Source: JBFYKJ01 sp041306005 (GTDB lineage Archaea > Altiarchaeota > Altiarchaeia > JAFGQM01). From it: 52,478 nucleotides of DNA. A model generated the notes under the pieces. That model worked only from the letters and a program-made list of their open reading frames with translations. It was not told where the DNA came from and ran no database searches. The position numbers and the translations under genes were made by a program. Within the stretch, counting starts at the first letter, position 1; each line of letters starts with the position of its first letter. Where the stretch lies: the NCBI GenBank assembly GCA_041306005.1, contig JBFYKJ010000056.1:1-52478 (forward strand), in the 5' to 3' direction. Positions 33,786-41,569 of this stretch are shown piece by piece.

Positions 33786-34436
33786 TCATGCGAGCTTCGC
33801 GTTCCTTATGAACGCCTTCATCTTCTCCGGGTCCTTCAGCCCTGGCTCGTACTCGACGCCGCTCGAGACGTCGACCGCATAAGGCCTGACTCGCCTCACT
33901 GCGTCGGCGATGTTTTCCGGTTTTAGGCCGCCCGCCATGATGACCGGCCTCTGCGAGAGGTTCCTCATGACGGCGGCTATCGACCAGTCATAAGTCTTTC
34001 CCGTGCCGCCTATTTCCTTCCCGGCCTTTGTGTCAAGAAGTATGTAATCCGCCATCTCGCCGAGCTTTGACAGCCTCGACTTGAGCGCGTCGGTGACGCC
34101 CTTAAGCTCGGCATCTATTGATATATTAGCTATCACCGTCGGGACGAGCTCCTTTATCTCAAAGTATTCATCGAAAGTGAGAGGCGCGTGGAGCTGGAGG
34201 ATATTGGTCCCCGCGGCCTCGAAGCTGTTTATTATCTCGTCCACATCCTGCGAATGGGTGACTAAGACCGTGGGGACTATCGGCCCTATCTCGGTGATTA
34301 TTCTGGCTATCTCATCCGGCGTGAGATACCGCGGGGAGTTCTCCGCATTCACAAAGCCCAGTAGGTCGGCCCCTAAATCCATCGCCAGGATGGCGTCCTC
34401 GGGATTCGTCAAACCGCAGATCTTGACAAAGGTCAT
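33786..34436 (-). CDS. trpF: phosphoribosylanthranilate isomerase
   Basis: TrpF performs the Amadori rearrangement in tryptophan synthesis. The barrel shows VKICGLTNPEDA with the catalytic Cys, the LGFVNAENSPRYL strand, LLDTKAGKEIGGTGKTYDW with the catalytic Asp, and the phosphate loop VIMAGGLKPENI followed by AVDVSSGVE. Length is 216 residues, as usual. It is third in the trpD-trpC-trpF order, 31 bases after trpC. Confidence 0.96.
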   Translation of the reverse strand: MTFVKICGLTNPEDAILAMDLGADLLGFVNAENSPRYLTPDEIARIITEIGPIVPTVLVTHSQDVDEIINSFEAAGTNILQLHAPLTFDEYFEIKELVPTVIANISIDAELKGVTDALKSRLSKLGEMADYILLDTKAGKEIGGTGKTYDWSIAAVMRNLSQRPVIMAGGLKPENIADAVRRVRPYAVDVSSGVEYEPGLKDPEKMKAFIRNAKLA

Positions 34437-34467
34437 CGTCTATATCGTCTATAGGGAATACGGGGCG

Positions 34468-35241
34468 TCACTTCTCAACCAATTCATTAACCGCCTTCTC
34501 CAAATCGGGCGCAGTCATCAAGCTGCTCCCCACAAGCGCGGCATCCGCGTATTTCAGGACGAAATCCAAATCAACCCGCGACTTCACCCCGCTCTCCGAG
34601 ACCTTCAGCTTGCCCGCCGGGAGTTTGGCAGACAGCTCTTTTGTCGTATTCAAATCGACCTTCAGGTCCCTTAGGTTGCGGTTGTTTATCCCGATGAGGT
34701 CCGACCCCGTCGAGAGGGCGAAGTCTATCTCCGAGGCGTCGTGGATTTCCACCAAACATTCCATCCCGAGCTTCTTCGCACGGTCGTAGAACGTCCCGAC
34801 GTCCTCGCCTAAAACAGATACCATCAGGAGCACCGCATCCGCGCCGTAGTGCTTGGCCTCAAGGAGCTGGTACTCGTCGACTATGAAATCCTTCCGCATT
34901 ACAGGTATCTTCGTCGAGACCTTCGCCTCCATCAAGTTTTCCAGACTGCCCTGGAAGTAAAACGGCTCGGTCAGGACAGAGAGGGCGCACGCGCCGCCCT
35001 TCTCCATCGCCTTCGCGGCCTTCGCGGCGTCTATGCCGCTTGCCAGCATCCCCTGGCTCGGGGACGCTGGCTTTATCTCGGTTATCAACGCGTTCTTCGA
35101 CCGCTTCGCCTTTTCGATAGACTCCTTAAGGCTCCGCGTCTTGGCCTCGAGGTTGAAGAGGGCCGCGGGTATCTTGCGCTTGCGTATCTCCAGCTCGACG
35201 CGGGTCTTCGCGACTATTTTTTCTAAAACGGTCTCTTCCAT
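34468..35241 (-). CDS. trpC: indole-3-glycerol phosphate synthase
   Basis: TrpC closes the indole ring in tryptophan synthesis. Family motifs are ALITEIKPASPSQG with the catalytic Lys, LSVLTEPFYFQGSLENL, VMRKDFIVDEYQL, DAVLLMVS, MECLVEIHD, LIGINNRNLRDLKVDL, and the phosphate loop SESGV...ALVGSSLM. ATG 35241 is one base after the trpD stop, so translation is coupled; the upstream TTG-type extension is not needed. It is 257 residues long. Confidence 0.96.
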   Translation of the reverse strand: MEETVLEKIVAKTRVELEIRKRKIPAALFNLEAKTRSLKESIEKAKRSKNALITEIKPASPSQGMLASGIDAAKAAKAMEKGGACALSVLTEPFYFQGSLENLMEAKVSTKIPVMRKDFIVDEYQLLEAKHYGADAVLLMVSVLGEDVGTFYDRAKKLGMECLVEIHDASEIDFALSTGSDLIGINNRNLRDLKVDLNTTKELSAKLPAGKLKVSESGVKSRVDLDFVLKYADAALVGSSLMTAPDLEKAVNELVEK

Positions 35242-35242
35242 C

Positions 35243-36265
35243 TTATGGGTTTGATACTTCAACAAGTTTTTCCAGCGCCCGCAACGCTTTCCCCGAGTCG
35301 ATGCTCTTCTCTGCCAGGACGATGCCGTCCTTCAGGCTCTTCGCTTTTCCTCCGACGTATATCGCGGCCGCGGCATTGAGCACAACGATGTCCCTCTTAG
35401 CCCCTTTCTCCTTGCCCGAAAGGATGCGCTTAATGACATCCGCGTTCCCCTCCGGGGTCCCGCCCTTCAGGTCTGCCGGCTTTGCCTTTCTGAGGCCCAC
35501 ACCCTCGGGCTTAAGGAAGAATGTAAGTATCGAGCCGCCCCTAAGTTCGGAAACCTTTGTTTCCCCCAAAGTGGATATCTCATCCAGCCCGTCCATCCCG
35601 TGGACGACCATGGCGTGCTCTACGCCCAGCTCGTGAAGCACCCTCGCCAGTTTTTCAGTCAGCTCCGCGTCGTACACCCCCAGCACCTGCCGCTTCACCT
35701 CAGCCGGGCTGATGATCGGGCCGAGGATATTAAAAACAGTCCTAGTCGCGAGCTGCTTCCTGGCTTCAGCGACGTGCTTCATCGCCCCGTGGTAAGAGCG
35801 CGCGAACATGAAGCCTATTCCGGCGTTCTTAATGCACCTGATTACGCCCTCGGGGCCGAGGTCTATCTTCACCCCAAGTTTTTCCAAGACGTCCGCGGAG
35901 CCTGAAGAAGACGACACTGCGCGGTTGCCGTGCTTCGCCACGGGAACCCCGGCACCTGCTGCGACGAAAGCGGCCGCTGTGGAGATGTTAAACGTCTTTA
36001 CCCCGTCGCCCCCCGAGCCGCACGTGTCGACGAGCGAATCCGCCAAACTCTTCGGCTCGATTGTGACGCGTGTCGCGAATTTCCTTAGGACTTTTGCAAA
36101 AGCGGTTATCTCCCCGGCCGTTTCCCCTTTCTCCTTCAGCCCTAAGAGGAACATCTTTATCTCCTCGTCTGAGACCTTGCCGGACATTATCTTCTGCATC
36201 GCGTCCGCTGCCTCTTTCCCGGTGAGGTCCTGCCCTGCGTCCAGCTTTGCGAGGATCTGTTCCAT
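35243..36265 (-). CDS. trpD: anthranilate phosphoribosyltransferase
   Basis: TrpD joins anthranilate and PRPP. The PRPP-binding DTCGSGGDGVKTFNISTAAA is complete, KHGNRAVSSSSGSADVLEKLG follows, and the ARTVFNILGP-type segment is LATRTVFNILGPIISPAEV. Length is 340 residues. It is the first gene of the minus-strand trpDCF set. No trpE, trpG, trpA or trpB is present in the window, so the pathway genes are split in this genome. Confidence 0.96.
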   Translation of the reverse strand: MEQILAKLDAGQDLTGKEAADAMQKIMSGKVSDEEIKMFLLGLKEKGETAGEITAFAKVLRKFATRVTIEPKSLADSLVDTCGSGGDGVKTFNISTAAAFVAAGAGVPVAKHGNRAVSSSSGSADVLEKLGVKIDLGPEGVIRCIKNAGIGFMFARSYHGAMKHVAEARKQLATRTVFNILGPIISPAEVKRQVLGVYDAELTEKLARVLHELGVEHAMVVHGMDGLDEISTLGETKVSELRGGSILTFFLKPEGVGLRKAKPADLKGGTPEGNADVIKRILSGKEKGAKRDIVVLNAAAAIYVGGKAKSLKDGIVLAEKSIDSGKALRALEKLVEVSNP

Positions 36266-36363
36266 GAGTTCCAGCTAGATTATACGATGAATTATATTAA
36301 ACGGCTTTGCACCCCCTACAACGGATTTTTATGCGCCCAGCCGCTAATATCACCGGCCCGGGT

Positions 36364-36371
36364 CTTAAATA
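36364..36371 (+). promoter_or_regulatory. TATA box of herA
   Basis: TTAAATA-type sequence CTTAAATA lies about 80 bases before the ATG at 36449, so transcription would start near 36392 and leave a leader of roughly 55 bases, GC-rich and able to fold. A short leader like this is longer than for most genes in the window. Confidence 0.4.
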
Positions 36372-36448
36372 CTTTATCTCCTTATAGCAGTGCGCCCGCT
36401 CGGGTGGCCCGCACATGCGTGCGCGCCCGTCATGCGCATCCATTCAAC

Positions 36449-38056
36449 ATGGGGGTAGGAAGGATAATAGGCACGACGTCGCTGAAGAAATACCTCTTCG
36501 CCGTGACTAAAGAGGGCGAGAGGTTCGCGAGGAAGGACGACTTCGTGTCTGCGGTGGAGCCCGTGACCGGCAAGGAGGTCATCGGCATAATCAAGGAGGT
36601 GACCGCCTCAAACCAGCTTTTGCCCGACGAGTTCGCCCGCGAGAGCGCGATGAGCGAGTTCGTCGAGAGCTACGGGCTTGACGACGGGGAGTACCTTGTG
36701 GGGATAGTCGATGTCCTCGGCCACCTTGACGCGGATACGGGCGGCCTTGAGCTTCCGAAATACAGCCTGCGCCCGGCAAGCGAGGTGTCGATGACAAAGG
36801 ACGAGACCATCGCAAGGCTCCTTGAGGTCCCCGGGAATAAGGCGATACCCGTCGGCTGCGTAGCGACGAGGCCTAAAGTTGACGTCCAGCTTGACGCTAA
36901 CAAACTGGTCGGCACCCACTGCGCGATACTTGCGATGACAGGGGCCGGGAAGTCTTACACTGGGGGCGTGATTATAGAGGAGCTCCTTAAGAAAGGCGGC
37001 GCCATCGTGGTCTTCGACCCGCATGGAGAATACAAATACCTAGGCTACAAGAGCGACGGGAGCGAGTCCGAGATCAATGAGAAAGTCAGGGTCCTCGGGA
37101 TAGGGAGGCTGGCGGAAAAGAGGCTTAAGATGAAGGCGAGCGGGCTGACGGCCGAGGACATCGCCGCGATGGCCGCCGGGACGACCGAGACCCAAAGGGA
37201 CATGCTCTACGCCGTCATAGACATCTGCGCCGAGAAGAAGCGGGACTACACCCTGCGCGACATGACAGAGGTGCTCGGCATGGTCCTTGAGGCAAAAGGG
37301 AATGAGAAGGGCGGCGACAACGGGGATGAGATAACCATCAGCAGCCTTGAGTCCGACGTCCTGAAGCTTGCGAAGAAGGCGCATGCGTCGACGACGTCCG
37401 CATTGCTCCGCAGGCTGGAGAACCTCCAGAGGTCCGGCCTCATCGCCGAGGACGAAACAAAGCTTGGGGAATTGATTTCCACCAACCAGGTTACCGTCAT
37501 AGATCTATCCGGCGTCCCAGAGTCGATAAAGGAGATAGTCGTCTCGGCCCTCGCGAGAAAGATATTCTACGCGCGGATGAACCACGTGAACGACGCGATG
37601 GGCGAGAAGCTCGAGGTCCCCTGCCTGATGGTGCTCGAGGAGGCGCACAACTTCGTCCCGAGGGAGTTTGAGAAGGAGATAGTCTCGCGGGGGATATTGA
37701 GGAGGATAGCCCGCGAAGGGAGGAAGTTCGGGGTGGGGCTGTGTTTGGTGTCTCAGCGGCCTTCGCGTCTCGACCAAGATGTCCTCTCCCAGTGCGGCAC
37801 GCAGATAATCATGAGGATAGTCAATCCCCTCGACCAGGACTTCATCAGGAAGTCGGCAGAAGCGGTCACCGAGGACGTGATTCGGGACCTGCCGGGGCTT
37901 GGTAGGGGCGAGGCGATAATCACCGGCTCCGCGATAAACTTTCCGATGCACGTGAAGATCAAGAAGAGGGACACAAAGCCCGGCGGGTGTGATATAGATA
38001 TAATAGGAGAGTGGAACCGGCCCGTCGTGAAGCCGGGCTCTGCAGGCCGAAAGTAA
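36449..38056 (+). CDS. herA: HerA hexameric DNA translocase/helicase
   Basis: HerA works with NurA and Mre11-Rad50 to resect DNA ends for recombination. An N-terminal HAS-barrel domain covers about residues 1-150 (GRIIGTTSLKKYLFAVTKEG). The Walker A is ILAMTGAGKSYTGGVIIEEL near 168-187, Walker B is CLMVLEEAHNFVPRE near 393, and the ISQRPSRLDQDVLSQC-type segment and the arginine finger region (RIVNPLDQDFIRK) follow. It is 535 residues, typical. ATG 36449 is chosen; the frame upstream crosses the promoter. NurA, Mre11 and Rad50 are not in the window. Confidence 0.95.
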   Translation: MGVGRIIGTTSLKKYLFAVTKEGERFARKDDFVSAVEPVTGKEVIGIIKEVTASNQLLPDEFARESAMSEFVESYGLDDGEYLVGIVDVLGHLDADTGGLELPKYSLRPASEVSMTKDETIARLLEVPGNKAIPVGCVATRPKVDVQLDANKLVGTHCAILAMTGAGKSYTGGVIIEELLKKGGAIVVFDPHGEYKYLGYKSDGSESEINEKVRVLGIGRLAEKRLKMKASGLTAEDIAAMAAGTTETQRDMLYAVIDICAEKKRDYTLRDMTEVLGMVLEAKGNEKGGDNGDEITISSLESDVLKLAKKAHASTTSALLRRLENLQRSGLIAEDETKLGELISTNQVTVIDLSGVPESIKEIVVSALARKIFYARMNHVNDAMGEKLEVPCLMVLEEAHNFVPREFEKEIVSRGILRRIAREGRKFGVGLCLVSQRPSRLDQDVLSQCGTQIIMRIVNPLDQDFIRKSAEAVTEDVIRDLPGLGRGEAIITGSAINFPMHVKIKKRDTKPGGCDIDIIGEWNRPVVKPGSAGRK

Positions 38057-38216
38057 GGCGTTAAAATTCTTAGGAGTACGCATCGGGTTAGATTCTTTAG
38101 AAGTAGGGGCCCGGCGCCTTGCGGCGCCGCGGGCTTTCAGGCTTTCGCCTGCATTGGGGGTGGTAAGTGTGCGGCCCGTTAGGGCCTGTCGCGGCTTGTC
38201 GCCGCGGGTTCTGGGT

Positions 38217-38426
38217 GGGTTGTGCTTGGGTGCTGGCTCTCTAATGTTCTTGGGTTGTGCTTGGGGTTTTGACAGCTTTCTTGGGTTGTGCTTGGGAGAT
38301 TTGGGTTGTGCTTGGGTTTTCTGGTTTCTTGATTGTTGGTGGGTTGTGCTTGGGAGATTTGGGCATGAGGTTCGCTGAAAGCGAACCTATGCCCAAGTTC
38401 TCTGTGAACTTTGGGTTGTGCTTGGG
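38217..38426. repeat. six identical 15-mers, TGGGTTGTGCTTGGG
   Basis: Copies of the 15-mer end at 38230, 38265, 38296, 38316, 38354 and 38426 and are identical in all 15 bases. The distances between starts (35, 31, 20, 38 and 72) are not multiples of three as a set, so they do not encode a repeated peptide. Read on the plus strand the G-runs could also form a G-quadruplex, best at 38283-38316. Confidence 0.9.
38359..38421. other. two overlapping, mutually exclusive hairpins
   Basis: Hairpin one pairs 38359-38374 with 38380-38395 (TTGGGCAT-G-AGGTTCGC against GCGAACCTATGCCCAA), with one bulged base. Hairpin two pairs CCCAAGTTC (38392-38400) with GAACTTTGGG (38406-38415) around the loop TCTGT. 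Both use the CCCAA bases near 38392-38396, and only one can be fully formed at a time. This is the only part of the region where the 15-mers are spaced widely. Confidence 0.6.
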
Positions 38427-38436
38427 TGTCGGCAGA

Positions 38437-38898
38437 TCAGCTTACGGGCGGCTTGGGAGCCACATAATACACTGTCCTGCCAGAGTGAACCTTGTCAAGG
38501 GCGCCCATCGTGAAGAGCTTGTGCAGGCGCGCGGACGCGGCGTGCTTGCCGCGGTACTGGAGGTGCTTTTGCAAATCCTCGGCCGTGGCCCTCTCGTGGG
38601 CGACCACAAAGTCGAGGATCTCCCGGTCCTTCTTGCTAAGCGTGAGTGAGTCATGACTCTTCGAGGTCTCAAGCGTGGCTATCCTCTCGTCGATGTCGGC
38701 AAGCCTGCGGTTGAGGTCGACTAGAAGGGAGTTGAAATTGTCCATCGCGGCCTTCAGGCCGAGGAATATCTGGGAGAACGTAAGCGGGTTATCGGCTATG
38801 GCCTTGTATTTCTCAAGCACCTCGGTAAGCTCCCTCATCTGGTCTCCCAGGTTAAGGGTGTATTTTTGAGGTGTGAACTTGTCCCGCGACTCTTCCAT
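38437..38898 (-). CDS. winged-helix transcription regulator with N-terminal coiled coil
   Basis: The first 95 residues are a long helical region (LNLGDQMRELTEVLEKYKAI, LLVDLNRRLADIDERIATLE) that probably forms a coiled coil and dimerises. The C-terminal 60 residues are a winged helix: LSKKDREILDFVVAHERATAED, LQKHLQYRGKHAASARLHKLF as the recognition helix, and a wing GALDKVHSGRTVYYV. The start ATG 38898 follows a palindromic operator and TATA box, while GTG/ATG codons further upstream lie in the operator. It is likely self-regulated and divergent from the TFB-like gene. Confidence 0.8.
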   Translation of the reverse strand: MEESRDKFTPQKYTLNLGDQMRELTEVLEKYKAIADNPLTFSQIFLGLKAAMDNFNSLLVDLNRRLADIDERIATLETSKSHDSLTLSKKDREILDFVVAHERATAEDLQKHLQYRGKHAASARLHKLFTMGALDKVHSGRTVYYVAPKPPVS

Positions 38899-38902
38899 AT
38901 TA

Positions 38903-38940
38903 ATCACGACTCCCAAATCCGAATCGTGATATAATCACGA
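38903..38940. promoter_or_regulatory. palindromic operator and half-site before the regulator
   Basis: TCGTGATATAATCACGA (38924-38940) is a perfect 17-base palindrome. A further half-site ATCACGA lies at 38903-38909, close to the ATG. The palindrome lies between the minus-strand TATA (TTTATATA, 38949-38956) and the predicted transcription start, so binding there would block transcription. Autorepression by the regulator is the natural reading. Confidence 0.65.
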
Positions 38941-38948
38941 CGCACTCT

Positions 38949-38956
38949 ATATAAAT
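38949..38956 (-). promoter_or_regulatory. TATA box of the winged-helix regulator
   Basis: Minus-strand TTTATATA, about 25 bases upstream of the predicted start site near 38926 and about 50 before the ATG at 38898. Confidence 0.5.
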
Positions 38957-39040
38957 ACGCCTTTTTTGGCGGGAACGGGGAGGACTAATGTCTAAAAAAA
39001 GATGTTTTACAAAACACTAAAAAGCCTGCGAGAACCTAAT

Positions 39041-39067
39041 CCTTTTTATAGATTTAGCCTATAGATT
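39041..39067 (+). promoter_or_regulatory. promoter region of the TFB-like gene with repeated TATAGATT
   Basis: CTTTTTATAGATT is a good TATA element, and TATAGATT occurs twice (39047-39054 and 39060-39067), 13 bases apart. The ATG at 39143 is about 75-95 bases downstream, so the leader is long for this genome. Confidence 0.4.
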
Positions 39068-39142
39068 ACCGCCTTGGGAATCTTAGGGGGTCAATTTCCC
39101 TCAGGCATCGAATAACTTCTTCCTAAAGAGGGGTCGCGCGGC

Positions 39143-40249
39143 ATGAGAGAAAGCTTTGCCCTCCGGGGCGCCATGAGGTATCTGAAGGAGAAGCATCCGG
39201 AAGAGGAGTTAGGGGAGGTCCTGCAGATCTGCGAGAACCTGGCCCTTGACCTGTCGAGGAAGAAAGGCTACCTGCACCCGCGGGCTCTTGCCGCCGCTTC
39301 ATCCCACATATTCCAGACCCGCCACGGCAAGTCCGTGACCCTTGAGGGTACGGCCTCCGACTTCAGGATATCGTCGGCGACCCTGCGCGAGTACCTAAGG
39401 ACATTCCCGACGGCCAGCGCATTGGAGACGGCGGAAAAAATACTGGAGAACCAGCTCTTCGGCGTCGAGCTCAGGGAGTCTCTGAAGGTGCTCAAGGTCC
39501 TGCAGGAGAAGCTTGACAAGAAGAAGAACACGCTCAACCCCGCGGCGTTGTCCGCGGCGGCAGTGTACATCTACGGCTACAAGGACGGCAGGGAGATATC
39601 GATAGCCGACGTCGCGAAGCGCTTTGAGATCTCCACATCCACACTCCGCGACTATGTCGGCGCGCACGAGGAGGCGATGGACCCCGTAGAGAGGGCGAAG
39701 ATGATACTGCGCCAGTACGCCAAGGACGAGGATTTGTCGAAGATGTACGGCATGGTCGCAAGGGTGTACGAGTCGATGGGGATATCCACGGCCAGGATAC
39801 TTGCCGCGATAGCGTATTACCTGTATGTGATCGACGAACAAAAGTATGTGACCATCGAGAAGGTCGCAAGGGACTTCAACGTCTCGATACCCGCCCTGCG
39901 GTCATACCTCGAGCCTTATTTGTCGTCCATATCCAAGACGTATCTCCTCTTCAAGAGGGGCGACGCCTACGATGTCAAGGGGGCGGTGGGCCAGCTGAAC
40001 GAGTCGGAGACGGAGCTGCTCGGGCGCGTATATGCGAAGTTCGGCAACAACATATTCGAGCTGTCGCTACTATTCGACATACCGGGCGTGCCGAGGGGGC
40101 GGTGGCAGCTCTTTGTAAGGAAGATGAGTAGGCTGGGGCTCCTTGACATCTACAAGAAGCCGCTCGACCCGAAACAGTACTGCACCCTGGTCAGGGGCGT
40201 CAGCGAGTCGCTGGCCAAGCCCGAGAGGCTTGAAAGGTGGCTTGGGTAA
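39143..40249 (+). CDS. TFB-like protein with three cyclin-type repeats
   Basis: Transcription factor B normally has a zinc ribbon and two cyclin repeats. This 368-residue protein has no zinc ribbon but three recognisable repeats, at about residues 5-88, 92-173 and 181-258. Each has a central hydrophobic helix (LHPRALAAASSHIF, LNPAALSAAAVYIYGY, ISTARILAAIAYYLYV) and a closing recognition helix of the type F-x-I/V-S-x-x-x-LRxYL (ISSATLREYL, ISTSTLRDYVG, VSIPALRSYLE). Residues 265-368 form a further helical, winged-helix-like domain. It could be a specialised initiation or regulatory factor; I cannot name a family. Confidence 0.75.
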   Translation: MRESFALRGAMRYLKEKHPEEELGEVLQICENLALDLSRKKGYLHPRALAAASSHIFQTRHGKSVTLEGTASDFRISSATLREYLRTFPTASALETAEKILENQLFGVELRESLKVLKVLQEKLDKKKNTLNPAALSAAAVYIYGYKDGREISIADVAKRFEISTSTLRDYVGAHEEAMDPVERAKMILRQYAKDEDLSKMYGMVARVYESMGISTARILAAIAYYLYVIDEQKYVTIEKVARDFNVSIPALRSYLEPYLSSISKTYLLFKRGDAYDVKGAVGQLNESETELLGRVYAKFGNNIFELSLLFDIPGVPRGRWQLFVRKMSRLGLLDIYKKPLDPKQYCTLVRGVSESLAKPERLERWLG

Positions 40250-40291
40250 GTATGTATGGCAGTACAAGCAAGCGCCGGAGCGTCGACCCGG

Positions 40292-41500
40292 TCAGAGTAT
40301 GACCGCATAGCCAATCAGCCGCCACTTCATGTCTATCCTCTTTGAGATGGCGAGGCGGTCGCCCTTTACGGCGATGACGGGTATCTTGAGGTTCATGGAC
40401 GCCTGTCCCGGCTTCACCTTCTGGACGACGCCTACCGTGACCGTCGTGCCGAAGCTCAGCATGAGCGGCTCGCCCACCTTTATCTCCACGTCGGTGTCGA
40501 CGAGCTCCCTCTCGATCAGGTGTATCTCCGCCTCAACCGCGGACATCGGCCCGGGCAGCCCGCCGACTTTGCTCAGCACGTTGCCTGAAAGCGCATCCGA
40601 CTTCGTCAAGCTCGGGTCGAGGGTCGTCTGCACCGCCATAAGCCCGCCCGGGCGCACGGCGCTGACCATCTCATCGCTCGCGTCTATGGCCGATATCCTG
40701 GTCTTTATCGGGTCCCAGAACTCCTGGTTCTGCTTGACCCTCTTTATGCCGGGCTTTATCTCGATCTCGTCGCCGACTTTTAGCTCCCCCTGTACGAGGG
40801 TCCCGCCAAGGACGCCGCCCTTCAGCTCGGATATCTTCGAGCCCGGCTTGTTGACGTCGAACGAGCGCGCTATGAGCATCTTCGGCGTTTTTTGCAAATC
40901 CCGCTTCGGCGTCGGGATTATCTGCTCAATCGCCGCTATCAGCGCGTCGATGTTCGCGTTGTAGTTCGCGGCTATGGGTATTATCGGGGCCTCGATCCCG
41001 ACCTTCTTAAGGAACGCCTCGATATCGGCCTTGTTCTGCGCGGCCTGCTCCTTTGCCACGACGTCTATCTTGTTCTGCACGACGATTATGTTCTTCAGCC
41101 CCATGAGCTTGAGGGCCAGGAGATGCTCCTTTGTCTGCGGCTGCGGGCACTGCTCGTCGGCGGCTATTACGAGTATGACCCCGTCCATCAGGGCGGAGCC
41201 AGAGAGCATCGTCGCAATCAGGGTCTCGTGGCCCGGGGCGTCGACGAAAGAGACCTTGCGCAGGAACTTCGCTTTCCCCCCGCACTTCGGGCACTTCTCG
41301 CTTGTGGCGTAAGCGTCAAAGCCCCCGCACTTGTCACAGCGGTAGAAATTGCAGTCCGCGTAGCCCAAACGGATGGAGATGCCCCTTCGTATCTCCTCGC
41401 TGTGGCGGTCGGTCCAGACCCCGGACAGGGCCTTAGTAAGAGTCGTCTTCCCGTGGTCCACGTGGCCCACGAGCCCGATGTTGACTTCAGCTTGAGGCAT
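40292..41500 (-). CDS. eif2g: translation initiation factor aIF2 gamma
   Basis: aIF2 gamma is the GTPase that carries initiator tRNA to the small subunit. GTPase motifs are G1 GLVGHVDHGKTTL, G3 FVDAPGHETLIATML, G4 VQNKIDVV and G5 IPIAANYNANIDAL. The zinc knuckle CDKCGG...CPKCGG is complete between G2 and G3. Two beta-barrel domains follow to the C-terminus. It is 402 residues, normal for the family. eS6 lies upstream on the same strand, a common archaeal pairing. Confidence 0.97.
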   Translation of the reverse strand: MPQAEVNIGLVGHVDHGKTTLTKALSGVWTDRHSEEIRRGISIRLGYADCNFYRCDKCGGFDAYATSEKCPKCGGKAKFLRKVSFVDAPGHETLIATMLSGSALMDGVILVIAADEQCPQPQTKEHLLALKLMGLKNIIVVQNKIDVVAKEQAAQNKADIEAFLKKVGIEAPIIPIAANYNANIDALIAAIEQIIPTPKRDLQKTPKMLIARSFDVNKPGSKISELKGGVLGGTLVQGELKVGDEIEIKPGIKRVKQNQEFWDPIKTRISAIDASDEMVSAVRPGGLMAVQTTLDPSLTKSDALSGNVLSKVGGLPGPMSAVEAEIHLIERELVDTDVEIKVGEPLMLSFGTTVTVGVVQKVKPGQASMNLKIPVIAVKGDRLAISKRIDMKWRLIGYAVIL

Positions 41501-41569
41501 TATCTTAAAGGTCTTTAGTCTTGAGTCCTGGGTCCTGCCTTGGGTGCTGGAAGCTTACCTCTTCAGGGC

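Larger units (their letters stand above)
38109..38426 (-). ncRNA. candidate structured RNA with GNRA-loop hairpins and six 15-mer repeats
   Basis: Between herA and the winged-helix regulator there is no credible gene. Read on the minus strand it contains six copies of CCCAAGCACAACCCA and then four short hairpins in a row whose loops are GACAA (38191-38205), TAAC (38173-38186), GAAA (38138-38151) and GCAA (38113-38128). GNRA and UMAC loops are stable RNA loops, and all four fit only when read on this strand. The region follows the stop of the minus-strand regulator by 10 bases, so it could be its 3' UTR or a separate RNA. This is inference; no known RNA family is recognised. Confidence 0.5.

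Noticed and set aside
38154..38378. 74-codon plus-strand ORF over the 15-mer repeats
   Set aside because: Its composition is only the repeat read in changing frames, and the spacing of the repeats is not a multiple of three.
38217..38426. CRISPR array
   Set aside because: The repeat is 15 bases, the spacers vary from 5 to 57 bases and include a hairpin, and there are no cas genes.
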